Below are positions 34,629 through 47,267 of a DNA stretch of 64,000 nt, one piece after another. Where the stretch lies: assembly GCA_964019055.1 (NCBI GenBank), contig OZ025215.1, forward strand, positions 5,869,770 to 5,933,769, given 5' to 3'. The stretch comes from Anthopleura xanthogrammica. Taxonomy: Eukaryota; Cnidaria; Anthozoa; Actiniaria; Actiniidae. Numbering within the stretch: the first letter of the stretch is position 1; every line of letters begins with the position of its first letter. The notes below the pieces were generated by a model, which worked only from the letters and a program-made list of their open reading frames with translations, ran no database searches and was not told the DNA's origin. Both the position numbers and the translations under genes were made by a program.

Positions 34629-35098
34629 TTGTGCCATACGTCATTCCACCTGCATTGATCATCCTTGTTCTAATTATCTGCATCGTTTATTTGGTATACC
34701 GGCTACGAAAAGAAAAGCAACACAATGAGAGTATTATCAAAAAAATGAAGAGCAGGTCAGATGAAAGAGGGATCACGAATGGCGCCATGGACAACTCATA
34801 CCATCCAGTTGACGTCATTAAAAATCCAAGAAAACCAGAAACTGCAGAAGCTAGCGCTGACGAAATAGAAACTCCCGGTTACATGGAATTAAAACCAAGA
34901 CAAACCAGTGACACGATTTACCAGTCGATACAAGAGCCTGCAAACAGACCTAGAAAAAGTGAAACACAACACGCGCAAGGCACGACGGGACATGAAAAAT
35001 ACATGGACTTAAAGCCAAGAGTAAACACCGAATATAAAACACTGCATCACAAGAGGAATGCAGAACAAGACTACGAGGATGTTGGCCAGGGTTTTTAA
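34629..35098 (+). CDS. DISC-1 exon 13, membrane segment and tyrosine-motif tail
   Basis: Begins VVPYVIPPALIILVLIIC, a single membrane helix followed by a basic stop-transfer YRLRKEK. The ~120-residue tail carries YMEL, YQSI, YMDL, YKTL and YEDV. YMDL and YKTL are separated by seven residues, the spacing of an ITAM; YMEL and YQSI by nine. The segment around YM(E/D)LKPR occurs twice, so the tail itself arose partly by internal duplication. It ends at TAA 35096-35098. An AATAAA at 35563-35568 could be the polyadenylation signal. Because of the upstream frameshift this exon is not in frame with the assembled extracellular part. Confidence 0.82.
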
Positions 35099-36062
35099 AG
35101 TAACATATCTCAGTTTGTTGAGTCGGATGCATAATTTGATGTAAAGGATTAAACCAGCGAGGATTCCAGATCCAAGCACCAAGTACAAAATTGTGAAATT
35201 CAAAGGCCGGCAAAGGCTTTCTTTCAGTTATCTTACCTCCTTAACTGGGAGGTCAGATAACTGATTAGCATTAACAGTAACATTAGGTCGCGCGAAGGTA
35301 GCTGTAGATACAAGAATACAGAATCATTGAGTATATAGGACTGACGTGTTAGCCCCGGACCCTCGCCTCAGGGTCTGCCAATAAGACTGTTTACCTGGTT
35401 TGAACAATCCATATGTTCATAAACCAAAGAGCATAAAACTAAAGAATGACCTGTTTAAAACCGTTCTAAATCAATCTTAGAAACTAAGTGCAAAAAATGA
35501 CATCTGTGTAAAAGTCATAGGATTTAGTAGTACATTGTAATGTTGTTTCCAATTGGAATATCAATAAAAACTAGATATTTTACACAGTTCATATCTAAAT
35601 CAAGAGAATTTTTAAGGTTACAGGTTTTTGTGTATTTGGAACCAGCTATTTAAGCAGAAACAATATGGATTTTTTGGTCTTCTGTGCTTTTATTTTTATT
35701 TTTCTAGCTCTCTTTAAATTTGATATACTACTGTAGTTAAAAATGTCTTATACTCCAAAATCATAGTTATTACAGGATTATTGATATATACCTGCTGTGA
35801 GTAATGTTTTTGGTTATGCTTATACACCACTTTCATAAAGGTGTATTCTTGCTTCTGTATCAGTTCAGACAACTGTTTTAATGAAATCGTTACTTTCATG
35901 CATAAGGGAATGCTAAAATTAGCAATCTGGCCAAATTATTCAGTAGTATTTAACGAGGAATCTTTTATCATAGACAACCAACATGGCGGCGATGACTAAT
36001 GTTCAAAAGAAAGTCGGGGAAGTCCTGCCCAATAAACTCCAGCTTGTGTATGTGCTGAATCA

Positions 36063-36675
36063 TTATCTTACGAAGAGCATCCCATCCTTTTTAAAGTGAA
36101 TACCTCGGTTACCATCATATGTATATCCGTACAAGGTACGCTTGGCTGCAAGACAAGAAATATAAGACATTATTGAATATACAGTCCCATTTGAGATATA
36201 ACAGCATGAGAGAAAGAGTTAAGGCAGAGTTGCTTAGTCAGCAGTTATTATTATTATTATTATTATTATTCTTTTGCTACTTTTAGAGATACGAATATAG
36301 TTATAAATTGTCTAATTATAGATTGTGTAATTTGTTATTAATAAGTTTTATCAATGGATTATTATTATTAAAATTATTATTAAAATTATTATTAAAATCA
36401 TTATTATTAATACTATTAATATTATTATTAATTACTATTGTTATTATCATTATTATTATTATTTGGTTTATTTCAACTTTTGTCTGACTTGACTTTTTAC
36501 AGAAGATTGCGGAAATATGCCATAATTTCTAAGCAAAATTCTTTTTTTCCTTACTGACAGATCATATGGCATTGTACTTAGACAGCATACAAAGCCTTAA
36601 CTATTTCACAATTCTGGGAAATTACTAATTATTAATAGTTATTATAACTTTATTGACACATATTTTAAAAATTAA

Positions 36676-36713
<38 letters not shown>

Positions 36714-37120
36714 CATCATAATAAGAACTGTTAAGAACTGTTAAGAACATTTAAGAACTCTCCATCTGTGCATAAGAGGGTCAAGAACCCCTTTTCGAAA
36801 TAAAAACCGTTTAGAGGATTTTAGATTAAACAACCATGAAGCAAATATTTTATAAATAGTCATTATATCATTGTTTTAGTAATTTATTATATTATTATTA
36901 TTATATAAATAATAATATAAATAGTGATATAAATTTTTCTTTTTATACAATTTTTCCCTTTTTTTTTTTTTTAATTCTATATAAAATATATATTAGTAAT
37001 AAGTTTCAGTTTTAAGTATTAGTATTAGGATTAAGTATATTTTTAATTTCTTATTGATATTATCATCATAATCATCCATTATTATTATCATTATTTATCT
37101 TTTTAAAGGAATTTATTATC

Positions 37121-37177
<57 letters not shown>

Positions 37178-38466
37178 AAACAAAGCCCCGGAAGCGAGAT
37201 TGGACATCCATGCGCGTGGATTCTGGGAGAGACAACGATCTGCCTTTTTTGACGTAAGGGTTTGCCACCCAAATACAGATTCGTATCAAGACCTCGAACC
37301 TCAACAGGTTTTCAGAATGCACGAAAACGAGAAGAAGCGTTTGTACGCGGAAAGGGTCATCGAAGTAGAACAGGGTACATTCACCCCATTGGTTTTCACC
37401 ACAACCGGCGGTATGGGAAAAGAATGTCAAAGGTACCACAGCCGACTTGCAGAGCTTATAGCCAACAAGAAAGGAGAGCAATACGCAAAGACAATATCAT
37501 GGATTAGAGCGAAAACATCCTTTTCTTTACTCAGATCTGCACAATGTGATATTAAAAACATTGACATTGACATTGAAATAATAGTATAAATTTTTAGTTA
37601 GTTTTTTTTTAGGTATTTTATTTATTTATTTATTTATTTTAATTCTATAATAGATACTATTAGGATTTATATATTATATATTAGATATGATTAAGATTTA
37701 AGATAGATCAGTTTTGAATTTACCTATAAGATATAAGATATATTAGATACAAGATATAGGGCATAAGATATAAGGAATTAGATATTACACACTAGGTCTT
37801 TTTTTTATAGATATTTACTTATTAACTTATATTATACGACGAGTTACTATTAGGTTTTATTCTACTTTCTACTATATTATTATTACTAGTCATTATTGAA
37901 ATTATTATTATTATTATTATTAAAAACAATGCGATTAAAATTATTATTATTTTAATTATTATTATTAATTATGGGCACAGAATGTAAGATGTACCACAAG
38001 CGATTGGCCGAACTTTTATCATCCAAGAAAGGGGAAACTTACTCTAATACTATGTCTTGGTTGCGGGCGAAAGTTTCATTTGCCCTTCTCCGCTCTGCTC
38101 TATTATGCCTCAGAGGCACTAGAGTAAAAAGAAGAACTCATGACATTTATAACACAGATTTTTCTATTGACAATGCCATCGCTAATTTTAATTAGATTTT
38201 TAATTTTTCTTTGTATGTGCATATTTTATTGATATTTTGTACCTACATTGCTATATTCTTAATTTAATATTTGAACTCAGTTTTTTTCTTTACCTTAATA
38301 ATACTTTCAATACTTTAGATTTTAAATACATATAACTTTGTAAATAGTCATAGCAAAATTTTTATAGCATTTTTTGTAATTTTCATTATTATTATTATTA
38401 TTGGAAGTGAAATAAAGATTATTAATTTATTATTTAAAAAAATAAAATAAAAAATAAATAAATAAA

Positions 38467-38535
<69 letters not shown>

Positions 38536-41500
38536 TGTTCAGCTGGCCAACAGCACATATTTGGGCTCGAAACTCCCGGTTTTGTTACTCTTAAATATTA
38601 ATTATTACCAATATGTACTGATTGAATCATAGTGAGCCACAAAGGCTGAAATACTTACTTGAATATGATGACGAATACCACATACTTCCACACTCTGAAT
38701 TATCATGACTATCAAACACTAAAAAAAACAAGCACAAAAATGAACAACTAAGTACATAAGTACAACAGGAAAATCAAACGAAAAGATCTAGTGTGCTTTC
38801 AGAGGCCACGTTTTACCGTGATGCGCCTATAGGCTTATCTTTGCATGTATAGTTTTTTCCGTCTATCGTAGCATCAAGAATAACTAACATCCAAAGCCTT
38901 TTTGAACTATTTAAAAATTCATGTTGATCAATATTTTCCGACAGTAAAATATAAAAAAACATTATCTGTATCAATAGTTACCCAATTAAATTTAAGTTAT
39001 GATAATATAAGAAGCCCCGGTTTCCCTTCGCGTTTTATACCCTCGAGTTTTCCATAACAAACCAGAAACTTTTTTCAATGTGTTTGTAACTTGAAGTTCA
39101 ATTTCCCCTATTAAACAAAAGCAGAATAGTACAAACTAGTACTGTGTTTTGGTCAACAAATTAAAGGATTATCGTGAAAATATCTAGTACAGGACTAAAT
39201 TGCAATCTTCTTGTGATAATCTTCCGCATTACCTCTGTGATGGACGACATCACCAATGCGATACCCAACCGAGTTGCTGTCGCACGGATTTGACTCCCAG
39301 ACGTATGGGTAAGGCGAGTGTGATATTGTGATTCGAGGACATCTACAAAAGGTTGGAAAAGAAAGACATCCATGCATTGAGGAAGGCAGGTATAAAATTA
39401 TTCTTTTCTTTATGCTTTAGATGATATATTTTAATTTATTTACCCGGTTCCGCCGCACGAAGAATCAAATTTGTTTTGCCCACTTGGAATCTATATTTAA
39501 AAAAATACAAACGTGTTGTCAGGGAATTTATTCTTTTATTGATTATATGAAGAAGAATTTGGAGATTTACGTAAATGATCCTACGGGCTATTGTCCGACA
39601 TGGATGAATTGATTTCTCCTCATTGTACAGGTTTTAATATCTAGGACTTTGGTCTTTCTGGTCTGGCTTTGAATTTCGATGCAAACAGCAACACATAGGG
39701 CATGAATCACATTGCCATTCCCTTTAAAACATCAAACACAATCATGGAGGTTTAGCTTTATGGTTCGTTTTTCCGATTTTTTCCATGATATTTTCGAACT
39801 TAATTTGAATATATTCTCTCCGATTGTCGCTCAAAGAGCTTTTTTTCAAGTAAAGCTATGCATTCTTCAAGTAAAGCTATGCACAGCGAAAAGAAATGAC
39901 GCCTTAAATAACTGAATTCAAAATGAAGGCGCGCATCTTTACTTAAAAGCACAAAGCAAACAACGTAAGAACCATGACTGTTGATTTAACAAGAGATCAA
40001 TAATCCGAGCCTGCGACAATTATCTCATATTCACGTCAATAATTAAATGCGAAAATAAATATAATTCATTATATATTTACCCGATAGAATACATCAAATG
40101 GACTTGACTCCAGGGTTCTTACTCTGAATGTTCCTTTAACAAGAAGATTATCCTATATCAACATCTGATAGCTACCACAATCTCCTATATCATCAACTGA
40201 TAGGCATCACACTCTCTCCGATATCATCAACTGATAGCCACCACACTGTCTCCGATATCATCAACTGATAGCCACCACACTCTCTCCTATATCATCAACT
40301 AATAGGCACCACACTCTCTCCTATATCATCAACTAATAGGCACCACACTTTCCCCAATATCATCAACTGATAAGCACTACACGCTCCCCTATATCACCAA
40401 CTGATAGCCACCACACTTTCTCCTATATCACCAACTGATAGCCACCACACTTTCTCCGATATCATCAACTGATAGCCACCACACTCTCTCCTATATCATC
40501 AACTGATAGCCACCACACTCTCTCCTATATCACCAACTGATAGGCACCGCACTTTCTCCTATATCATCAACTAATAGGCACCACACTTTCCCCAATATCA
40601 TCAACTGATAGGCACTACACGCTCCCCTATATCATCAAATGATAGGTGCCACACTTTCCCCAATATCACCAACTGATAGGCACTACACGCTCCCCTATAT
40701 CATCAAATGATAGGCGCCACACTTTCCCCAATATCATCAACTGATAGGCACTACACTCTCCCCTACATTATCAAATTATAGGCACCTACCTTCTCCTTCT
40801 GCCAATTGCCTTATTTCATGGTCGGGTAGTTTTCTGGTTGCTGTTATAACATCACCGCCATAAGGTACACAAAGCGAGAGGTTAAGGCAGTTGTGTTCCG
40901 CCGACAGTAAATGATTATTATTCTGGCTGCTAATGGTAACAACAAGAGTCCAACCACCTCCTGTCAAAAAATATTATTTCCTTTAGAAGTACAAGATGTT
41001 GGTTTAATGAATTGCGCTTAAAGGAAAAACGTTGATGTTTCTTTAGATGGTAGAAAAATGCGCCATATCTAAGGGCATATTCAGCCTTATTTACCAATTC
41101 CGCGATAAAAAGAATAAAAGTTCTGGAAAAATTATACATGGCCTTAAAAGTGGCAAAAAAGCATTATTGAATTCGTCTTTCCCACTTGAGCTACAGGGGA
41201 TACAGGGTTAAATCTACACTTTATAGTTGTTTCCCATAACAAACTACACCGTACTTTTTTCCGACCCAGTTTCCAGGCCTTTCGTTGTGCTCCCAACACT
41301 TTGAAATGATTGAACTTAATTAGTCAGAAATATTTTGTCTGACAGATGCCACAAAATACAATTACAGATGCAGTTATACGAGGGCAGATGGTTTACCGTA
41401 GTTATCCATGTCGCAATAGACCTTTATTCGTCGATTTTTGAGCATGACATAGTAATATCCACTTGGTTTTGAAGGGTAGAATACTTTCAGGTCAAAACAA

Positions 41501-42306
41501 GATTTGATCATTCTCTAGAAAAAAGAAATGTGGAGGAGCAGTTAGTTCTACTAGTGGATGCTAGAGAACTTTGAAAATCAAACTTTACTAATATTTACGG
41601 CGATGAAGGAACATGCTCAAAGGTTGAACGGAGAGACTCCTTACTTTTGAGTAAGAATTTGTAGAAAATGTGCAAGGCAAAATTACAAAAACTCTGGAAA
41701 AATCGAGTTTTTTCCCTTGCCAAAGCTAATATCAACCACTAGCGATAGAAAAACAGTAATTCAAAATGGTTCCGCGGTATTTCTCTCTGTAGATTAATCT
41801 TTTATGAAGGGAAGCATTCAGTTAAACTCGAGTTGTTTGTAGCTTATATGTAAGTCACTTAAATAATTTATCTTCGGCGAAAAAAGAAATCATGATAAAG
41901 AGAATAGCATGCCTGATTTGGGAAAATACCTCCTCTCCCACTAAAATGCGGTCTTCTATAAAATTAAACTTACTGCATAGGGATTCTTCATGTAGATAAA
42001 GCCAGGTTCTGGCTCGAAGTCTTGAATATGCGAAGTTTTACTTGCACTGTTAAGTTGGCATAGTTGGTCAATAGTTCGGTAATTCATACTCTGACAGTAA
42101 AAAGAATCTTTGCAACGCATCACACATTCAAACACTTCAATTTCAAAGCTTTCACCGATCACGTGACTCCGAAGTCGTTTGCCGTAAATGGAGTTGGTTT
42201 GGCTACACTGGATACCGAGTACAACTATGCGATGGTTTTCCATAGTTAAAAGAACGATGACGAGAAATACCAAACTATAGTACAAGGTTGTGCAGGACAT
42301 CTCCAT
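36063..42306 (-). CDS. FREP-B: PAN/apple plus fibrinogen-like gene, probably damaged at exon 4
   Basis: Minus-strand exons equivalent to FREP-A: 42306-41974, 41514-41397, 40960-40790, 39342-39233, 38718-38659 and 36145-36063, each of the same length as in FREP-A except exon 1 (two residues shorter). Motifs retained: [47 protein letters not shown] and GMLFVR. The segment matching FREP-A exon 4 (about 39736-39689) has lost the acceptor AG and the donor GT and has CAA changed to TAA, so exon 4 cannot be used as in FREP-A. Without it, exons 3 and 5 are out of phase. Either FREP-B is a recent pseudogene or my exon 4 model is wrong. Transcription converges with DISC-1; the two stop codons are ~1 kb apart. 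Confidence 0.62.
37185..37590 (+). mobile_element. LINE ORF C-terminal fragment
   Basis: Encodes [20 protein letters not shown], then [18 protein letters not shown] and [15 protein letters not shown]. From memory this is the conserved C-terminal region of a widespread cnidarian non-LTR retroelement protein. The fragment lies between ATT arrays in FREP-B intron 6 and lacks the reverse transcriptase. Confidence 0.75.
37971..38195 (+). mobile_element. Second LINE C-terminal fragment
   Basis: [20 protein letters not shown] and [20 protein letters not shown] repeat the last third of the fragment at 37185-37590 with clear divergence, so it is a separate, more truncated copy rather than a simple local duplication. 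Confidence 0.75.
40141..40795. repeat. 34-bp minisatellite array in FREP-B intron 3 (about 19 copies)
   Basis: Same unit as 11791-12670, with additional variants (CTTTCCCCAATATCATCAAC; ACGCTCCCC). Its right edge again contains the exon 3 donor site of the FREP gene. Confidence 0.94.
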
Positions 42307-42369
42307 ACTGTTGTCCACTGATATGCAAGTAAGCAAGTTCCTTTTAGGCTATGAATATAAAGATACGTG

Positions 42370-44450
42370 ATGGTAAATTCTTAATGGAAAACATAAATAT
42401 TTCTCATGATTTTTTTTTAAATGAGCATTTCTAATTTCATTATTGATTCTTTTGGCATTCGAAACTGCATCATTCCTTTTAAAAATATACCTCTATATAC
42501 AATTCTTATTCCTAGTAGAATTCTGTTGCATAAGCACAGGTAAAAAAAAACAGCTTATAATCAGTTTTTCCCATAATCGTATCCGTGTTTCAGGCGCCAA
42601 TAATAGATTGTTGTATTATATTTGCGACCTTTTCAGGTTAAACAACGTTTCCCGATCGAGACTAATAATAATTAGGCCCAGTTTTAACGTTGAATTTCAC
42701 ATGTGCCAAATCTAATGCAAATGAATTCAAACAATATAATTAATTTCACAACAAAAATGACAAAAATGTAACCGGTTACAGCGAGTTGATTAACCAACTA
42801 CAACCCAACCCGATACAACTAGTTTATCATCAACCCTCTGAAAGTTCAAAAATGCCTAAGTATTATACTTGAGCCGGTTACAACGGGTTGATTTAACCCG
42901 CTAGGGCGGGTTACACGTTTTGCCATTTTTAAGCTCGTTTATGAAACCACCGTTTAAAAGTACGCAAAGAATTGTATGAAAAGCGCGGAAATGTTCCTGA
43001 AACTTTGAAACTAGTTTTTTTTCCTTCAAAAGTTTTATCTTATTCAAAATTTTGAACTGGTAATCGACTAGTTCTATATATATATATTTTCTTATCATAT
43101 ACCCTATTATTGGAGTTATAGAAGAGAAATTTAATTTATAAACAGGGCCGTAGCCAGACTGAAATGTTTACCGAGGCAATCGACTGCTGTAGGTGGGAGC
43201 AACTAGGGGGTTGGGGGCATGCTTCCCCGAAAATGTTTGAAATTCAGGCCCTCGGAAATGGGATTTCCAGCGTCTTCAGAGGCATTTGCGACATATTCAT
43301 TGTATTAAAGTTATGTCAATTTCGCACATTCTGGCAATGAAAAAGAAGAGAATTTGTTTTCATTCTTTAAGAATTAAAGAAACTAAACAAATAATAATAT
43401 CTGAAATTTTAACGAGGTATATGCCCCGCTTGACTCATCGTAGCTAAGGCCCTGATAAAAAAGCAGAGAACTGAGTGCAATGTTTTTGTAATATATACTT
43501 GTCTGTTTGTAAGGACTAATAATATCTACCTTAACGTTAGACAATAAAACTTAGGAACTGTACGTTTTTAATGAGGGGGTGGGCTGGAGTAAATTGTTAA
43601 TGGAAAACATAAACATTTTTCATGCTTTTTTTTTAAATGGGCATTTCTAAGTTCATCAAACTTTAGTTCCATTTCTCGTTCTTTCTCATCAACAAGTTTC
43701 AAAATTCTATTGTCTCTGTCCTGAGTCGTATTTGTGTGTGTAGGTTTTGTACCCATTTCTTTATTCCCTATGTCCAATTTTTGAAGCAGCAGAGAGTTCT
43801 TGAGTTCAAATTTTACGATCAGGGATTCGATCTTTTCGTCTTTTATGTGACCAACATCAGTTAGAAGTGCTTCTAACCTTTTCTTTCTGTTAAAGTCATT
43901 GATTCTTTGTGCATTCGAAACTGCATCATGATTCCTTTTCAAAAAATTCCTCGATTAATTCTTATTCCTAGAATTTTGTTACATAACCCTGCTGAAAAAA
44001 AACCCAACTTAATCAGCTTGTTCCACACCGCTCGTATCCTTGTTTCAGACCGCAATAGAATAGTCACTTATCTTGGCGACATTTTCAAGTTAAACAACGT
44101 TTCGATCCAAATAATAATTAATCTAGGAAAACTACGCAAAGGAATTGTATGAAAAGCACGAAAATATTTCAGAAACTTTGAAACTAGTTTTTTTTCCAAA
44201 AATGTTAAAATTTTTGAATTAGCAAGGTGTAACTGCAGCGGGAGATTTCCCTCGTACACACCTGATTCTATATCATTAATATATACCTTATTATTGAGTT
44301 ATAGGAGAAACAAAGTATGTAGAAGCGAAGACTAACTTCTGAGAAGGATGAAACTGAGTGTAATGTTTTTGTAATGTTTGTAAGTCTAAAAATACCAACC
44401 TTGGGAACATTAGAAGCAAACTTTACCTTGTATTGACGTTGTTGGACTAT
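42370..44450. repeat. Internal tandem duplication upstream of FREP-B
   Basis: The block with GGAATGATGCAGTTTCGAAT (minus strand), the GGCGCC/CAGGCGCCAATAATAG region and the AAACTTTGAAACTAG segment occurs at 42370-43060 and again, diverged, at 43600-44200. The second copy contains a longer coiled-coil-like ORF. Confidence 0.6.
43568..43942 (-). other. Open frame with charged, coiled-coil-like sequence
   Basis: 124 codons: MKRNHDAVSNAQRINDFNRK, then EALLTDVGHIKDEKIESL, ILKLVDEKEREMELKFDELR and NAHLKKK. It is rich in K, E and L with heptad-like spacing. Shorter relatives at 14480-14590, 42400-42490, 55640-55700 and 55835-55905 keep both ends of the sequence but lack the middle ~220 bp. The frame could be an exon of an unrecognised gene or part of a transposon; no splice model was found. 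Confidence 0.4.
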
Positions 44451-44729
44451 TGCAGCTAATCGAGCGTTTATTTCTTATTGAAATATTTTAATACCTGCTA
44501 GTTGGAATGTCAGGACTGTCATTCATAATACCCTAAGGCCCTGGCAAGGTTCTTTTTATTCTTCTTACGTTTTTTCTTTTCTTTTTTTCATTAATTCTTA
44601 TTCAAATTTTGATGAGTTATAATCGTTGCAGGGGATTAATAATTAATCGTGTGAACGATAGAGATTGAAAGAAATGCCACTAAGTGACACGCTTTTATGT
44701 TTGAGCTTGAGGTTCCATAAAAAAAATAC

Positions 44730-46260
44730 GTTTCTAACATTCCTTTTGCCTGTTCTTTATTTAAGTCAGAGCCGCCATATACTCGAAGTTGGTCGACATA
44801 ACAAATTATTTCAGTGAAAAATCATTTATTAAACTCAACCAACATGGCGCCTATGACGTCAATGAAGACAGGCAATAAGCCAAGTTGTGACTATAATTGT
44901 GACAACTAGTTTGGCTCGTCTTCAGCTATAGTGCCAATTAATTTCTTGCCAAAAAGTTAATTGGGAAAATTTTGTTAAGATTGATAAAATAAAAACAGTT
45001 GCAAAAACATAAATAGTTTCGAATTCATTCATGCTGACACTATCTGCCGAGTCATCTTTTCTTTGCCACTTGCTTTGATGTCATTTAGTGCCTTAACTTC
45101 GTGCGTTTCTGTAAGGTGCTTGAGTGTCAACACATTTAACCCAATCCAATTTGATTTTTTTAATTACTTGTGTCAACCAGAGAGACTTGAAACCTTCCCA
45201 AACGATGAAATAAATGATAAAGAACAGTTAGATATAATTCAAATGTGATTTATTACATTTCTAGTATTTTCTAGATACTTCGCATAATTCAGCTCGGCTT
45301 CTGAGCATTCTCATGCATAGCTTGGGCTACCTGTGCCGTGAGCTATTTCTTTTCGCCGTGACAGTTATGGGCCACCGTAAACTTTTTCTCTCACTGAGGT
45401 TTCACTCACGAAAATTCATGGTAAGCTCAAGCTTAAATCTACTTTCGTTAAATCTTCTTTAGCAGGTCGCTAAAGTCGAAAAATTGTATTTGTTCACTTA
45501 AAGACAGACATGACTTCGATTAAACGTACTTTTCGCTTTACAAAAATAAGAAAAAATACTTCTTGATCCATCTTTGACTACATAATTGCGATGTTTTATG
45601 TGCATTTGCGAGTAAGCAAAGCGAGCGGGAACCCTGTGGTGGTACACGCCCGGACATCGTCGTCGTCGTCGTACGGACAAGGTGAAGGCGCAATCAAGCC
45701 ATGAAAAATCAACTCGATGGGTTACCATTCATTGTATCAATGAATGACACGTCCCACGTTTTCAAATCAAGCTTTAAAACCTTGGTCATCTTCAGTCCTC
45801 TCTAAAAGCGTCTCGAGTAGGGCTTACAATCATCTGGTTTGCCTATTAACCTGATTCAAATAAACTTTTTGTTACAGACAGTCAGTAGCGTAGCGAGGGG
45901 GCACGGGGGCCCCATTTTTTTGGTGATTATGTTTCACTTCCTATTTGCGAGTCCTCACGATCAGTCCTGATAAGATTATATCCATCAATGTGTAGTTCTG
46001 AGCAAGTTCATTTAAAGTTAAGTCACATTTCGGTTAAGCACATCACATGCTTTGAATGGATTGTCTTTCTTTAAAAATCCAAAACTCATCCAAATGTTTT
46101 AGAAGGCTGCGGACATTCAGGTGGCCAATTTTTAAGTCGGGCTGGTTAAGAACAACTTGAGTTCATCCAGGATTGGGGGATACATCATCAGCTAAAAAAA
46201 CTGTAGGGCAGCCAAAGGACAGTATTGCAGAAGTTGGCACACTTTAGTCAGTATTATTGT
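44730..46260. repeat. Left inverted arm, segment matching 53400-54920
   Basis: GCCGCCATATACTCGAAGTTGG, the CGTCGTCGTCGT run and GTAGCGTAGCGAGGGGG all have inverted partners in the right arm. An ORF with an Arg run (45728-45498) recurs at 53959-54150, but it is driven by the CGA trinucleotide repeat and I do not call it a gene. Confidence 0.85.
45935..46200 (-). mobile_element. LINE endonuclease fragment, left-arm copy
   Basis: Inverted counterpart of 53490-53745; encodes the same start of a LINE endonuclease domain in minus orientation, with frame breaks. Confidence 0.6.
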
Positions 46261-46359
46261 TGGAGAATTGTAGCAGGTTTCGACTTGACTCGGTGTGTAG
46301 ATTTTACTAACTCAGTTCTAGTAAGTAATTTAACAACAATACAATACAATTACAATACA

Positions 46360-46620
46360 ATTACCTTTATTTATCCACGATAGACGGCTCAGCAAGCTAA
46401 CTTTCAGACATGCCGTGCTTACAAAGTATAACTATAATCTAAACAATAAATAAAATCTAAGTAGACTAGGGTCCTAATATTGACCTCTGTGGAACCCCAC
46501 ATACAACGTGTCCTTCTCTTGACAAGATGCCATTAACTTTGCACTTCTGAGATCTCTGACTTAGGTATGATGTGAGTAACTGCAAGGCTCTTCCTTGGTT
46601 GATTAACTAGGAGGTCTCTT
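46360..46620 (-). mobile_element. LINE reverse transcriptase palm fragment
   Basis: The minus strand reads LLTSYLSQRSQKCKVNG and VVCGVPQRSILGP, the conserved palm region of LINE reverse transcriptases (canonical form PQGSILGP). A TAG follows. It lies exactly where the right arm holds the PAN-EGF-fibrinogen gene instead. Confidence 0.78.
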
Positions 46621-46693
46621 TGTTCTTGACTCAGCCCAGCAAACATGCGATTTTGATATTGACTCTTTCTTTAAATTTCAGGAAAGAGACTAT

Positions 46694-46909
46694 TACCCCA
46701 TTCACACCAAAACCTTTTTATTAAACAAAATGTTTAGAGACTAGAAAGCTTCAATGAAAATATTTTATCTCTAATCTGTTCAGTAGAATATGAAGGATAG
46801 TTTATATGTATTATTTCATCAAAGAGTGAACAATGTTTGTAAATAATTTTCTAAACATGTTTAGTTAAACTACTTTAAAACATGTTTAAGCTATAGTGTG
46901 AACGAGGTA
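46694..46909. mobile_element. 216-bp MITE with TAT target duplication
   Basis: Ends TACCCCATTCACAC and GTGTGAACGAGGTA are inverted repeats with two mismatches, flanked by TAT on both sides. The right arm has the empty site GACTATATCTAG (minus strand, around 51012-51025). Confidence 0.82.
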
Positions 46910-47267
46910 TATATCTAGAAACTATTTTTTAAGGTTCTTGTCCATTCCCATTTGGTTGTCAATGTCAGTTTAACAAGATGAGGATGTGAACTCATAGATA
47001 GAGCATGAAAAATACAGCGGTAAATCTATTCAGCGGACACCCCTTATTTAGCGGACAATAAGCGAAGTCTCGAAGGTTTCCGCTTAATAGATGCTCCACT
47101 GTACTGTAAATGGAGTATATTTTAACAAAACACTGTTGTTTAATAATGTGGATGCTTTCAATCAAACTAAATGGCCCATCAGTTAAAGTAAAAAGCGCAA
47201 GCATTCGTATGCATCATTTCTACATGTGCATGCGCTTTTTATCATTTTTATTGTTTTTTATTCTACA

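Larger units (their letters stand above)
36240..38535. repeat. Expanded ATT microsatellites in FREP-B intron 6
   Basis: Long TTA/ATT runs at 36246-36270, 36360-36470, 36680-36712, 37120-37178, 37895-37970 and 38468-38530 alternate with AT-rich DNA and LINE pieces. FREP-A has only ~50 bp of such repeat in this intron. Confidence 0.92.
35700..45050. repeat. Direct-repeat unit 2 (FREP-B region)
   Basis: Counterpart of 9400-16270 in the same orientation. It is longer because of ATT microsatellites and LINE fragments (36.2-38.5 kb) and because of an internal tandem repeat at 42.4-44.4 kb. Confidence 0.85.

Noticed and set aside
41956..42336. Start codon at 42336 for FREP-B
   Set aside because: The residues before MEMSC are not conserved among the three FREP copies; the Met at 42306 is shared by all three.
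45498..45728. ORF with an arginine run, conserved inverted at 53959-54150
   Set aside because: Conservation follows from the inverted duplication itself, and the Arg run comes from a CGA microsatellite. The two frames end differently and no gene structure was found.
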